A stretch of DNA of 64,000 nucleotides. Origin: Vigna angularis. Taxonomy: Eukaryota; Streptophyta; Magnoliopsida; Fabales; Fabaceae. The position numbers and the translations under genes are program-made. Within the stretch, counting starts at the first letter, position 1. Each line of letters starts with the position of its first letter. Where the stretch lies: positions 6,758,001-6,822,000 of the forward strand of contig NC_068974.1 of NCBI RefSeq assembly GCF_016808095.1, given 5' to 3'. A model generated the notes under the pieces. It was not told the origin of the DNA. It did no database searches and saw only the letters and a list, made by a program, of their open reading frames with translations. Of the stretch, positions 23,865 to 35,988 are shown piece by piece.

Positions 23865-24769
23865 CAGTAGTGTAAAAACAGCGTATAACGTAACACGTTC
23901 AACGTCTAACCACTCAATAGCCAACGTTAAAAATGACCGGTGACAATTTTGTAAATAAATGCAATTATTAAACGTTGTTTAGAATTATAATTCGATATAA
24001 AAGGATATAAAACGTCGAATGCCTCAGCTTAGACGTCAAAAGGTTAGTGAATTCAATAAAAATTTGAGCGGGAGATTGAAAATTCATTCACTTTATCTTA
24101 GCGCGCGAAACCCTCTTCTTTGCTCAAACTTTTCTCGAACTAAGTTTGACGACCATCACATGTAATTTTTCTTTCATTTGATACAAATGCATGTTAATTA
24201 ACTACTTTAGGTATGATTTTCGTTTGTTTTCAGCGATTATTTTCGTCTTCTTGTCCTTCATAGGCGCATTATGCTTTTTCTCTAACTGGTGGCAACAGTT
24301 TATTCCGATGAACCCACCTTTTGAAGGTTAGTTTTCGTTTTCGTTTTGAAGAACTTATTTGTTGAACTTGTTTGTTGTTTTTTTTTGTTGAACTTGTTTG
24401 TTGTTGTTGTTTGGTTGAACTTGTTTGTTGTTGTTGTTTGATTGAACTTGTTTGTTGTTTGATTGTACTTGTTTGTTGTTTGTTATTGTTATTTGTTGTT
24501 GATCCTATATTACCGTTCATAGTTCTGTTTTTCAGGTCTCGTAGAGTTATAAAAAAGGATTATAATTAATTAAAAAAAATTGATTAACATCGTATATTGA
24601 CAAAATTTGACGTTAAATTAACGTTGTATATTGACAAAATTTGACGTTAAATTAACGTCGAATTTTTTAAATTCGACGTCAATTTAACGTCTCCCGATAT
24701 GACGTCGTTCTCGAATTCAACATGAAAGACAAAAAATATTCGACGTTCTACGTTGTTTTTGTACTAGTG
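23865..24769 (+). mobile_element. Non-autonomous CACTA-type transposon, copy C (subfamily 1)
   Basis: The left end CAGTAGTGTAAAAACAGCG pairs with the right end, read inward as CACTAGTACAAAAACAACG. The 3-bp TSD TAA is exact (23862-23864 and 24770-24772). ACGT-core hexamers fill both subterminal zones. The interior matches copy A (2144-3118) over most of its length, including the GAAGAACTTATTTGTTGAAC stretch and the TTGTTG tract, but lacks part of copy A's left subterminal array. Length is 905 bp and no transposase frame is present. Confidence 0.87.
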
Positions 24770-24772
24770 TAA

Positions 24773-26183
24773 ATAAAACAATATGAAATATAAGAGAGTT
24801 TCAAAGGGTTTACATCTAAGTTCAATGCTTAGGAGATTTAGCTCCTTATAATATATGTAAAGAGTTTAATACAAGGAAGGACTATCCTAGTCCTCTAATG
24901 ATCTTCTTTAAAGAATAGAGGAACTATGTGAGAAGACTCTCTAAAGTCTCTCTCTAATCTGTCTAGAAAAGTCTAGCAAAAATTTTCATAAAAGGTCTCT
25001 AAAAATAGAGAAACAATTATGTTTTTATAAACATTAAAAGTGTGGCTTCAACAGTGGCATCATAGCTCTAGCTTTGAGGTTTCCTCCCAAGATGGGTTTT
25101 CTTTCTGGCTTAGGTCGTGTTCTTCTATGCTAGAGCCCTTGAGATAATTTCTAAGAGAATAATTCTTCATGAATTTAGCCTCAGGTCAAAGCTTGAGGTT
25201 TCCTTCCAAGGTGGGTTTCTTCGTATGGCTCAGGCCTCAATTCCCACACTACAACGTCACTTAAGTGAGTTTACCATATTTTGCTTAGAATTCCTCTATT
25301 TTCTTCTTTGACTCTCTAAGTTCATCAAAACTTGTAAAATAAGGGGTGATTTCCACACACACACATAACAGAATCAAAACAAGACAAGTGACAAATTAAT
25401 ATAAAAACTAACTCATATTAGGCACTTATCACTTATCTCCTTCTTGGAAAATATGTATTTGCTTGATTTTTCTAAACCTACAACTCATACGAAGTAGACA
25501 ATTTTAGCAAAGTTGATAATTCTATGTTCAAGGATTTGGTAAAGAAAAATAACTTTAGCTCTTTATTCCAGAGATCATGATAATGTGACTTGTTCTTTGT
25601 CCAATTGATCTCTTTTACTGAGAAAAGTAATAAACATTCTAGCAACATAAAATAAGCATTTAAGTGTTTTAAATTTGGTAGGAGGTTAGCTCACTTCTAT
25701 TTGTTTGTCGTCTAAAAGCATTTGTGTTTTGTCAAGTGTAAAATAAGATTGCACATTGTGACATAGGGATGACAATGGGTCGGGTCAAGTTGGGCACGAA
25801 TAATGCCTATCTACTACCCAACCCACATGAAAAAATTGTACATGTTACTTGCACTATTACTTGTTGAATACCCGCATAAAAAAAATCATAGATTTTTTTC
25901 AACCTGCAGGTACCCTCTAGATACCCATGGATATTTAAAAAAAATGCTTATTTGATATCCTAATAACAAAAATAAAAACTCAACAAAAAGGCATATATTT
26001 CAACGTTTTATAAAAAAAGACCTCGACTAACTCAGACAAAAGGAATGTGAAATATAAAAGAATGGATAATAAAAATATAGTCACAAAAATAAATGAAAAC
26101 GAAGTTTAAAACTCTATAAAATTATTTATTAAAAAATATACAAGCATATTGGAAATTGGATCTTCTACCACTAAGGCAGGAAG
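24773..26183. other. Unclassified repetitive-looking DNA, no gene
   Basis: Around 25070-25260 a segment containing TGAGGTTTCCTYCCAAG..GGGTTT occurs twice about 120 bp apart, as in decayed LTRs. At about 25766 the phrase GGGATGACAATGGGTCGGG resembles one end of an hAT-type repeat, but the opposite end and a TSD were not found. No coding capacity is supported. Confidence 0.4.
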
Positions 26184-26378
26184 GAGGTTGAGATAGAAAA
26201 ACTTAGGAAAGAAAGGACTATGTTGATGGAAGAAGTGGTTGATTTGTAGCAAGAGCAACTAAGATATGCTAACAGTGCAAGAGAAGTGAATCAAAAGATT
26301 CAATCTGTAGAACAAAGGCATAAACAAATGGGTTCTTTCCTAGACAAGTTAGGCATCCCAACCCAAGAAAGAGATTAG
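26184..26378 (+). pseudogene. Fragment of a heat-shock transcription factor (HR-A/B oligomerisation domain), with an in-frame stop
   Basis: The frame starting at 26184 reads EVEIEKLRKERTMLMEEVV, then an in-frame TAG at 26247-26249, then QEQLRYANSAREVNQKI and SVEQRHKQMGSFLDKLGIP, ending at TAG 26376-26378. This is the coiled-coil HR-A/B region of class A plant heat-shock factors (typical wording: LM.E.V.L.Q.Q, then EQR..QM.SFL.K). The DNA-binding domain is absent upstream, where a stop lies just before at 26172-26174, and the activation region is absent downstream. It is therefore a broken gene piece, perhaps carried by a transposon or left by a processed copy. It lies among retroelement remnants. 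Confidence 0.72.
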
Positions 26379-27379
26379 AAAGCGACTGGAATGACATAGT
26401 GGCACATATTATACCTTTGTGAACTCCTCAATCGGAATGCTAACACCTCAACTTCGAACTCAAACTCTTTGTGATTTAGAATGGCAACGCCAGCTGATTA
26501 ATTTGCCCCAATTCGAGGAATGTGTGCCCTAGTCTAACATTTAGAGGTTAGAGACTAATACTATAGTTCAATCATTACCCATGAAAAAATCATATCCACA
26601 GACTCAAACATGATTCAGGAAAGATAATAAACAAGAAGAATACATGACAACAACAGTAAATCCCTTTCACTTAGATGAAAAAATGCTTACCTGTTCATAA
26701 ATCTCTAACAGTAGAGACAAATCCTTTGTTGTTTCGCCCATTAGTTCTGGCTCGTTGCACTCATAAGTCCTTGAGGAGCATGCGAGACAAGTCCTTGTTG
26801 AGATGGCAAGAGGACTCGAACGACCTTGTTCTTGTAAACAAGTTTATACGGTACAGTACGAAAGATCGACAAATGTTTATAATTTCTTGATTGATGCAAG
26901 TTAGGGTGTGACTTATATTTATGATATTCGTAATTGACTTAACTTGTCATAGCATTGTTATGACGACTTATGTTCATAGTTTTGAGTTCTTTTATTTTGA
27001 TGGTATTCTTGTTAGCTCACCTTCGTTTGTTTATTATGTTATGTAATGATCGTATAACTTGTGTTGTTATTCGGGAGCAAGTGAGATTGCACATGTTTCT
27101 GATGCTATGTAGAGTCACGATATGACTGGGAGAACTTACGGATTTCTTTTAAATTCATTAATTAGATAAACTTTTTAAGATAATGTAATTTATTTTGGAT
27201 TAATTACTTGAAGGTTTTGAACATGGTTTTGTAGTATTCGTTATATTGTTTTAATTTGCTCGTTAGGATAATAAATTTTTATTAATTTTTTCTGTGATGG
27301 TAGAAGAGGTTAAGGTTTTAAAAATATTGAACACTTTATACTTACTCGTGGCATCCTGAAATGGGGTGTTACACTAGGC
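26379..27379. other. No gene supported
   Basis: Short frames only (for example 26675-26890) and no recognisable motif. The end of this stretch leads into the copia remnant. Confidence 0.4.
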
Positions 27380-28640
27380 ATGAAATAATCATTATGGTGA
27401 TCACATTGATTGCACAAAACTCTTGGTCAATTCTTCAGTTAGATGTTAAGTCATCATTCCTACATGAAAATTTGAATGAGTAGGTATTTCTTAAACAATC
27501 TCCAAGATATGTTAAGATTGGAAAAAGCATAAAGTGTATAAATTAAAAAAAAGCTCTATACGAACTCCAATAAGCCCCATCAGCTTGGTATAGTTGTATT
27601 GAAGCTTATTTTCTCAAAGAAGATTTTTAAAAGTGTTCTTATGAGTATACATTTTTTTGTGAATGAAGAAAATGATGTAAAAATATTGATGGTCTATTTA
27701 TATGTTGGTGACTTGTTATTTATAGGAAATGATGAAACTGTTTGATAAGTTTAAAAGGTCTATAATGGCTGAATTTAACATGTCCAGTCTTGGAAAAATG
27801 CATTAATTTCTAGGTATAGAGGTTATTCAATCATATGCAGGTATTTTTATTTCTCAAAAGGAATATGTACTAGAGATTTTGAGAAAGTTTCAGATGGAGA
27901 ATTGTAATCCAGTTTGCACACTAAACAAGTTTGACATTAGTAAATTATTACAATGGAAGAAATGTTGATATCACCATATAAAAGCAACTTGTAGGAAATT
28001 TGATGTACCTCACTAAGACGAGGTTGAATATAGTGTATGTAGTAAGTCTTATTTGCATATTCATGGAATGTCCAAAGGAAATGCATCTCCAAGCAGCAAA
28101 ATGAATTCTTAGATATTTGTAAGGTACAACTGAGTACGAAATTTTGTTTCAAAAGGGAGAAAAGTCAAATTTGGTTGGCCTTATGGATAATGACTATGTT
28201 GGTGACAATGATGTTAGAAAAATCACATCTGGTTATGTCTTTAAGGTGGGGACATGGGTTGTTTCATGGTGCTCTTAAAAGCAACCAATTGTCACTTTAT
28301 TGACAATAGAAGCAAAACTTGTAATTGTGACAACATGTGTCTCTTAAGCCATTGGGCTGCATGAAGTTCATTTCAAGAAACAAGGCCTACTCTTATTTAC
28401 TTTGACAATAGTTCAATCATAAAATGTTCCGAAAATCCTATTTTGCATGGGATAAGTAAAAATATTAATGTTTCGATATCATTTCTTGATAGATCAAGCA
28501 AGTAATGAAGAATTTGATTTGGTTTATTGTAAAAATGATATCAAATTGCAGACATATTCATAAAAGCTCTCAAACTTGTAACATTTTAGAAGTTGAGATG
28601 AATGATTGTAGTTTATAAGATAAGCTCTTAGTTTAAATTG
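27380..28640 (+). pseudogene. Degenerate Ty1/copia reverse transcriptase and RNase H
   Basis: Spread over several frames one can read QLDVKSSFLHENLNE, then ALYELQ (usual KALYGLKQAP), then MVYLYVGDLLFIGND near 27690-27730 (the usual YVDDLLF active site with the first Asp replaced by Gly). RNase H wording follows (KITSGYVFKVG near 28215, LLTIEAKLV near 28300). Stops and frameshifts occur throughout, so the copy is dead. It is followed directly by a purine tract and an LTR at 28675, giving plus-strand orientation and the 3' end of the element. Confidence 0.82.
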
Positions 28641-28674
28641 ATACTAGAAACTAATGTCAGTTTAAGGGAGAGTT

Positions 28675-28895
28675 TGTTAGATATTTTCTGGTTCTACTAT
28701 GACATGTTTTGTATAGTTAGTATCTTATTTAAGTTATTTTGATTTCCTATATTTTAAGAGTTAGTTTCATATTTATTTATTTTTGTTCTATTTTATGTAG
28801 CCTATTTAATAGGCATTTTATCATTGAATAAAAGTGTGAATTATTCTTCCCAAACTGTTTTCTTTCATTTTTTTTATTATGTTGTTCATACAACA
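28675..28895 (+). mobile_element. 3' LTR of the decayed copia element
   Basis: Begins TGTTAGATATTTTCTGG straight after the polypurine-like AGTTTAAGGGAGAGTT and ends near CATACAACA. Length is about 220 bp. The short LTR and its place behind the RNase H remnant fit a Ty1/copia element. The matching 5' LTR was not found, so the element is 5'-truncated. Confidence 0.62.
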
Positions 28896-28929
28896 AAATC
28901 TAGGTCAAGATTTGATAGTCTCCTGAAAA

Positions 28930-29440
28930 TTGCCAAACTTTACATTATAGTTTTCTCTAGGACAAGGTACAAAAGTTATACATGAATCTATCAAAGTAAC
29001 TTAGAAATATACCTTTGTCTAAGTTGAAGTCATATTTATGAATTTGATCCTTGATATTAAGATGTAACAAGAACAACCAAAACCATGAAAGTAAGCTATA
29101 TTAAATTTTCTAATTCTTAATAATTTATAAGGAGTCTTTTTAAGCATGGGTCTAATGAGTACTTTATTTTGTACATTACATGTAGTGTTAATTACCTCAA
29201 CATAGAAGTTCTTTGGTAAACAGTTTTCACATATCATGATTTTAGCCATCTAATCAAAAGTTATGTTCTTTTTTTCCCTTGACATCATTCTATCAACGAG
29301 AAATCAGTAAAGAGAAATTGTGGTATATGTCATATACTTCAAAAATCTTCTGAATATCTCTATTTTCAAACAAATTCAAATGATCACTTCTTACGCTTGA
29401 GCTATAGAAACCCTGCCTTGCCTTGTACTCGTTTATAAAA
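28930..29440 (-). pseudogene. Degenerate copia integrase fragment, opposite orientation
   Basis: On the minus strand the frame 29249-29019 contains NFYVEVINTTCNVQNKVLI, then KKTPYKLL and NIAYFHGFGCSCYIL, which follow the order of the copia integrase C-terminal part (usual wording FWAEAV.TA.Y..NR, TPYE, Y...FG). Flanking bases on both sides hold weaker matches in other frames. It is a separate remnant from the plus-strand copy next to it. Confidence 0.62.
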
Positions 29441-31639
29441 TTCCTTAAACACATTTAACGTCTCATGTTAAGACAAAATCTTCTATAAAAATAAAATGTT
29501 GAAACACTCTCACATTTTTAAAGTTTAACAAAACAACATTAAACAAAATGAGAATATGATAATGTTATCATCAGAATAGCTGAAACATAGGTGATAAGGT
29601 AAATACTCTGAAAACTTAGTAACTTAAGAAAGTCTTAGAAAAACACTTAGGCATGAACCAAACACACCACTAAACGATTCCCAAAGTTAAAGCTTTAGCG
29701 AGAGTCTTGCTAAATGCAGAAGCTATACTATACCAAACGACAATCAGTCAAACTCTCAAACAAATAAGAATGTAAAAGTGTCAAGACAATGTTTTTGGTA
29801 TGCCCTTTTAAAGTCTCTATTAATATTCCAAAAAGGTGTGATAGAAGACAACTCTCTAAATGCACTTACTGAAGAGCACAATATCCTAAAACGTTTACAA
29901 TAGACTAGACGATATCATGAGCTAAACAATCCACTTCATCATCCAATGATGTCTTTAATCATGTTTGAGGTCTTAGTAAAAAGCTTAAATGATAAAATGC
30001 TACCCGAACGGTCGAAAATGTAAAAAACATGTTATTCTGAACAAGCATTAAATTTCATTAAATGTTCAACGTTCAAAAACAACAAAAGTGATAAGAGAAA
30101 AGAAATATTTGTTGCATGCATATCTACTCTACTTTGTGTAGATAACCTACTACATGCATCCACATGTTCTATACTATTCATATCAGAAGTAGATGTTAGA
30201 AAAAAAGAATACATTCACAGAATGTTCTCTCCATCAAAAGTCGGGCCAGATAAATAGTACAACCTACTTCTGTCAAAGTATTGAAAAAGAAAGTCTACTA
30301 TGACAAGTTCACTTTAACCAACGATTGCTTCATACGACAAGACTAAAAAGACATGAGAATAAGGCTAAAGCTCAATCGAACATATATCTTTTGAGAAGCC
30401 TTTAAATAGAAGATGATTCAAAAAAAGAATTAAGAGAATAACATACGAAGATAATAGCCTACAAAGAGAAAAGCATGCAAAGAAGAAAGCATATCATTGA
30501 GAGAAAAGCACATAAAGCTTAAGAACTCAAAAGAGAATATCTGAGAGAGAAAAAGCTCAAGTCTAGATATACTCTCAAGCTTTATTGTAATATAAGATTA
30601 CTATTTGTAGACTAAATTGTATTGAATATATATCCTCTCTGTGAGAGTAATCGTCTAACGACTTGTAAGCAATCAGATTGATTGCACATTCTGAAGAGAA
30701 TTCAAACACTTGTTGATTAATTCAAGTGAGTTAAGGATTACTAAGCAACGTATCAGGTTGATACTAGGATTATCTAGTGGAAACCAGAAGTGAGTGAAAC
30801 TCAACTAGACGGTGTATCAGGTTGATACTAGGAGTGTCTAGGGATACCAGGATGGTCAAGACTACTGCACAACCAGGACTGGGTAAAACTCAACTAGGCA
30901 GTGTATTAGGTGAATACTAGGATTGTCTAATGGATATTAGAAGTGGTGAGAATACTTAGTTGTAATCTTGTTGAAGATTATAGTGGAACCACCTAAGGTT
31001 AGAGGATACTGGACATAGCTTAGTTGGAGTGAATCAGTATAAAAATATTTGTGCACTTATTGTTGTATTCTCAAACGAACTCCAAATGATTTAAAAATTT
31101 GTTAGAATGACCAAAAAATCATGAAAACCCCTCACAAAATTTTAGCTCAAAATTTAAAGTCTAACTATTGTAAATATTTGTTCAAAGTTTGAAAAAAAAG
31201 ACAAAATAAATTTCCAAAAAATAGAAAAAAACATTTTCTGGAAAATCTAGAAGGATTAGCTAGTTACATAGCTACCACGGTATCAAAAAAAATTTCTACC
31301 CCAAATCCATGTATAATAATAGAAAATTGGTTAACCAAAGTGACAATTAAGGTCATTTTAAGATCTGCAATTCAAATAATTTTTAAACTTTAGATTCACC
31401 CAAATGAAGGGCTCTTGAGATTTTCTCCTGAAATAGAAGTTTAAAAGAGTGGTCAAAAAAGTTTCCGTTCAAAGATAATACCTATAGCTATGAAAACCAA
31501 AAATCACATTAAATAGTTATATGTAGGACTGTATTTCTAGGTTGTACATACTTGTTCTTATGTGCAAGTATGTTTCTGTGTTTCTAGGTTTATGTGATAT
31601 GGAATATTTACACAAACGACAAATTTTTAAAAAATAAAA
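29441..31639. other. Retroelement-like non-coding DNA with GTATCAGG repeats
   Basis: At 30750, 30824 and 30903 the phrase GTATYAGGTKRATACTAGG recurs (spacings 74 and 79 bp), separated by GTGAAACTCAACTAG-type wording, which looks like an LTR or leader of a copia-type element. No ends or TSD could be fixed. The remainder shows no coding region. Confidence 0.4.
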
Positions 31640-31957
31640 ACATACTTTACACAATGGTAAAAATCGAGGCAAAAAAGGGTCTATTGCCTCGGTTATGGAT
31701 CCAACTGAGGTCATGCACCTTTTAATTAATTAATTTTAAGGGTCTACGACCTCAGTTGGAACTAAAACCGAGGCAATACATCCATTTATTTTTGTTTACT
31801 GTTTCGGGTTTTTTGAACCGACGCAAAATCGTAACCTTTTTACTTTGATTTTTGAACTGAGGCAAAAATTATTGACTTTTTATCTCGTCTGAATATATCT
31901 CGTTTCTATAATCGCTATCATAAATCCAAAACAACCGCTGTTGTATCTCAGTAGTGC
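31640..31957 (-). mobile_element. Possible right end of a CACTA-like element
   Basis: Reading the minus strand from about 31957 gives CACTACTGAGATACAACAG, a CACTA-type terminus. Behind it several CCGAGGC/GCCTCGG motifs alternate in both orientations, like a subterminal array. No left end or TSD was located, so this may be half of an element. Confidence 0.35.
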
Positions 31958-33639
31958 ACCTTCCTTTCTAACAAGCTTTAGAAAGAATATAAGCTTTCTA
32001 TGAAGAATTAAGTAATCCTCTTACAAGGTTTTTCTTTTGAAATTTAGTAATACACAACCTTATTGTATTTTAACCCATTCACCACACACAATCTTAAAAA
32101 AAAAAAACTTACGAGCCTATATTTTTTGCATATTTAGTTTTTAAATAGTTGGGGAAATAAATCTTATAACATTATTCACTTTGATAAGTGACAACCTTCT
32201 AAGAAATCTATCATTATATATCTTTTCTGGGAGAATTATTTCTTAGATTCACCTTATTCATGATTATTGTAGTTAGAAATAGTAGTTAAAAATACTTTGA
32301 AATCTTAATTTTAGAACACGATTAAAACAACAAAATTGATTTGTGTATTGATTTTGTAATTAAGTTTTTATTAATTGAGCTATTCAGTAATTAAAGTAGT
32401 TAGGATGAACCAATATTATCATGCATGTTATTCTTATTCATTAGTGAAACCTCTTATAGACAGTAATATTCTCAAAAGAAAAAAGTTTTTTATTCTTTCA
32501 AAATCTCATTCTAGCATTATTTATTTGTTCATATATATTTTTTATTAAACATTTAAGTTAAATATGTTTTTAATCCTTAAACTTATAAACAAAATTAAAT
32601 TTTTTTCTTATTCAAAACTTTAATATAATTTGATGCTCAAATTTAAAATATGAATAAATAAAGTCTTTTTAATCCAATTACATTACTATTTTTATATATA
32701 AAAACATGTTTCATGTTAGCCTTTAAATTGTTAAAATTGTTATACCATTTTATGTGTTTTCACTTCAATGTCAACTCAAAAATGTATTTGAGATCAAAAT
32801 GTATCAAATTTCAGATAAACAAAATTTAGTTTTATGTTAAATTTCGACTGAAAACATATTTCATCCAAAATTTATCAAAACTATTATTTTAAAACTGGTT
32901 CAAGAAATCCAGTGGCAAGCTTTCAAATATATTTAACTTGAGTAGTTTTATTGCAATGTATAAAAGTGGTTAAAGTAGTTTAAGACCCACACGTCCCAAT
33001 TGGCAATAACACATTAACATACCTCGAGCTTTTGGACAATAGTACTTTTGACACCAAATATTTTTTCTCTCATTTTCACTACCTTTTCCTCTCTCTCTCT
33101 TCTTCTAAAAGTACAAAATATCACTTTTATTAGGACCATTTTATCCCTATAAAATATGGTCAAATAGTAGTAACCGGTGTCAAATAACTTTTTCCTTTTG
33201 TCTTATAGCAAATGAATATTTCAGAGTTTACATCAATAAATTGATTTAAGACATCAAAATCAAAACCACATTAGCAGTTAGGAATAAACAAGTTCCAATA
33301 CAAATTGATTCAACACAAAGGAGGGAAGGGAGAGAACATATTTTCATGGTCACGTTTGAAGCCTCTTGAAACTCTAAGAATTCTTCTTCACCATACCTCT
33401 TACTAACTGCTCCATCTGGTTTGTAGGTCATTTGGCACCACAGCAGGAACATAAACTTCCATCTAGTTACATGCATGCCATAGTTAATCATCATAAAATA
33501 ACAAGACCGATATCATAATCACAATATATTTTCTAAAATCTACTATCCACATGATGGAACAACCTATTGGTAGATCCTAACAATATAAATATTCAGAGAT
33601 GAACATGAGTGCCTATACAGTGTGTGCAGTAAAATGTCT
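31958..33639. other. AT-rich intergenic DNA and 3' flank of the RING gene
   Basis: At about 33048-33188 TTGACACC and GGTGTCAA form the ends of a possible 140-bp inverted-repeat element, but a clean TSD is not visible. Closer to the RING gene (33200-33639) lies the probable 3' untranslated region; short frames there lack support. Confidence 0.4.
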
Positions 33640-34392
33640 TCAGAATAATAGAAGACACAAAATTATACAACATAGGAGAAAGATGGAAAGTCTGTTCAGG
33701 GACTTGTCAATCTGCATTTCTTGCCTTCTCATTCTAGGACTGCCATTTCCATTATGTGGGTATGAAAACAAGTTTGCATCTGAGACCCCAAAAATTCTTG
33801 TCAAGACCATCTCACCAAACATACCAATCATAGGATTAAAGAAGCTAGTCATAGCAGCACCTCCAAGATAAGGCAATCCATTGGTGCCATAGCTTTCATA
33901 GAGGTGAGGGAAGTACTGCTGATAATGAAATGGTCTTGGCTGTGATTGGAAATAACTTGGATGAAGTTGGTGGCCAGAATGTGCTGGTGCACGAGCAGAA
34001 GAAGTTAACAAATCATTCAAGTTGTAAGGAGGTGGCCTGTGAGGTATTCCAAGACTCATCTGGAGTTTCTTGGCCTTTGATTCTGAATTTGATGTTCCAC
34101 GGCCATAGAGAGGGACTACTAAGGTGTGAGAGATCTTAGATTTACAAACTGGGCATGTCTGCGGCTGGTCTGGTTCAACAGATGAGTTTTGAACATGCAG
34201 CCACTTGTATATGCATGGCCAACAGTAAAGGTGACCACAGAGTGTAACCACAGGGTCATATGCTGCTTCCAAACAAATATTGCAATCAAAGCAATCATTT
34301 TCACACGTAGAGACTGTTGGCTCAGCTGAAATGGATTTTGATTTTTGCTTTAGAGAGACTTCCCCATTGGAGTCAAAGTGTTTAGATTCCAT
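33640..34392 (-). CDS. RMA-type RING E3 ubiquitin ligase, tail-anchored, 250 aa
   Basis: Transfers ubiquitin from an E2 to substrates at the ER membrane; plant RMA ligases act in ER-associated degradation, including turnover of aquaporins (family knowledge). Residues 37-83 hold a C3HC4 RING: CNIC at 37-40, CGH at 52-54, C57, C60 and CPVC at 80-83. After it come KISHTLVVPLYGRG, a hallmark of plant RMA proteins, and a Pro/Tyr/Gln-rich linker. GEMVLTRIFG and PRMRRQEMQIDKSL precede a C-terminal hydrophobic anchor at about 235-250 (FLLCCIILCLLLF). The order matches Arabidopsis RMA1 throughout and the length is normal (about 250 aa). The coding part has no intron. The ATG at 34392 is the first in frame. 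It appears intact. Confidence 0.95.
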   Translation of the reverse strand: MESKHFDSNGEVSLKQKSKSISAEPTVSTCENDCFDCNICLEAAYDPVVTLCGHLYCWPCIYKWLHVQNSSVEPDQPQTCPVCKSKISHTLVVPLYGRGTSNSESKAKKLQMSLGIPHRPPPYNLNDLLTSSARAPAHSGHQLHPSYFQSQPRPFHYQQYFPHLYESYGTNGLPYLGGAAMTSFFNPMIGMFGEMVLTRIFGVSDANLFSYPHNGNGSPRMRRQEMQIDKSLNRLSIFLLCCIILCLLLF

Positions 34393-35470
34393 GGTATTTC
34401 TTCCAGAATATACAATCTATCAAATGATTGAAGAGCATTAGAAGTAATTATGTTAAACAGACCATATCTAGAAGTATAACTAGTCAGCTCAGAGATCCAA
34501 ATGACAACTAAAACAAAGTGCCTATCGATAATTTACCCCAATGAGCATGCCAATATTTTCTTTTAACTTATGAATTATGAATTTGAAGTAATAGCTAAGG
34601 ATCACAAACCATATCAATTCACACAGAAGAACCACTGGTTCCCCCAAAGTCAAATAATATTGCTTAAAAACTATTCATTTTATGATTGAAAACTATGGTA
34701 TCCTCATACGTTACAAATTAAATAAACCAACATTTCATCATATGTGGTCATAGATCCTTTCTCAACAACTTGAAAGAGACAGTCACTCATTTTGGAGTGA
34801 ACAATAATCTCTTCATCAAAGAAACGCCATTTATAAAAAAATTAGTGGTGAACCAGCAAGAGATATGTAAGCTTGTACAAGCCTTAATTTTCATAGAACA
34901 ATCCCAACAAACTTTTTTTTCCCTCGAGAAAATGAAAAACAAAATTATTTAAGAAAAACCTCTACACAAATTAGGTTTATTCCACGATTATTCATCATCA
35001 ATTCCCAGTTTCCCATCCCATTATCCTAAAAGAATGCAGATTAAATCCTCAATTTTAGAGCATATCGAAAGGAACCTTAAAACACTACCCCAGATGAAAG
35101 TCCAAAGCATGGAAACATCAAAACACAAGGGCAGAAAAAGCCAATACCCATCCTTAAAAAAATCCAATTTTGAGCCCAATAATCCCCAAGAAAAACTGAA
35201 ATTCTCGTTACCACATATGACAACAAGGGCAGAAAAAAAAAACAAAGGGTAAGAAAAAAAAATGTACCTTTACAACACAAGAAAAAGTGTCAATGGAGAA
35301 CGCAATGCATAAAAGGAACAAGAGGAGAAAAAAAGTTGGAAGGGAAAGAAAGTGAAAATGAAAGAAAAGCGTTACGGGGAGCAAGAGAGAATTGGAATGT
35401 GACAGAAACAATGGAGGAGAGTTAAATGTGGAAGAAGATTGTGTTGCGGGGAAGAATGTATCGGAACGTG
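34393..35470 (-). other. Probable 5' leader of the RING gene with an untranslated-region intron
   Basis: No other gene is seen here. On the minus strand AAAG|GTACAT at 35268/35267 is a good splice donor, and a Pyr-rich, leader-like sequence lies upstream (35270-35450). An acceptor would be needed just before the ATG; candidates lie at about 34395-34425 but none is clearly best. A leader intron of about 0.85 kb is therefore suggested, not shown. TATA-like TTAAATAAG lies near 35480-35490. Confidence 0.35.
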
Positions 35471-35988
35471 GTGGTGCCACCTTATTTAATATTTTTTTTA
35501 CTAGCTATCAATTGATAAAAGTAAAACGTTTTTGTTTGTTTTTGTTATTTTTTTATCATTTGTTTGTTTCTGTTATTTTCTTTTCAGCGATATGTTTTTT
35601 TAACCAAAAAAATTTATTATCTTCTTAACTATTACGCCAATAAAATGTGCAAAAATAGGATATGTTGCAAAAGAATTTTACAACTACTTTACGTGTCTGG
35701 TAGAGAGGATTACAAAATGAACTAATTATAGATTTATTTTAAAATATGCATCAATCAAATTATTAGAGTTAAATATGTTTAACTCTAATAAAGTCTATCA
35801 GTGAGCAATTAAGTCTAAATGGGTTAATCCTTTCCGAGAAGTGAGACTAAGGAGGTACGTTTTACGGTAAGAAGAAGATTCTAACGCCCTTAGTTGTCAT
35901 TTGTCGACGAATACATTTTATATTATTTTATAAAATATAGAATAAAAATGTTATATACTTTAAAATAGGATGAAGAATAATTTTAGTT
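35471..35988. other. AT-rich intergenic DNA
   Basis: Promoter side of the RING gene up to the MULE remnant. No gene or repeat with clear ends. Confidence 0.4.

Noticed and set aside
24269..24569. Gln/Thr-rich minus frame and Cys/Leu/Val-rich plus frame
   Set aside because: Both come from TTGTTG low-complexity DNA inside CACTA copy C.
33246..33494. Minus-strand 82-aa frame downstream of the RING gene
   Set aside because: No domain or splice link to the gene; probably 3' untranslated or intergenic sequence.
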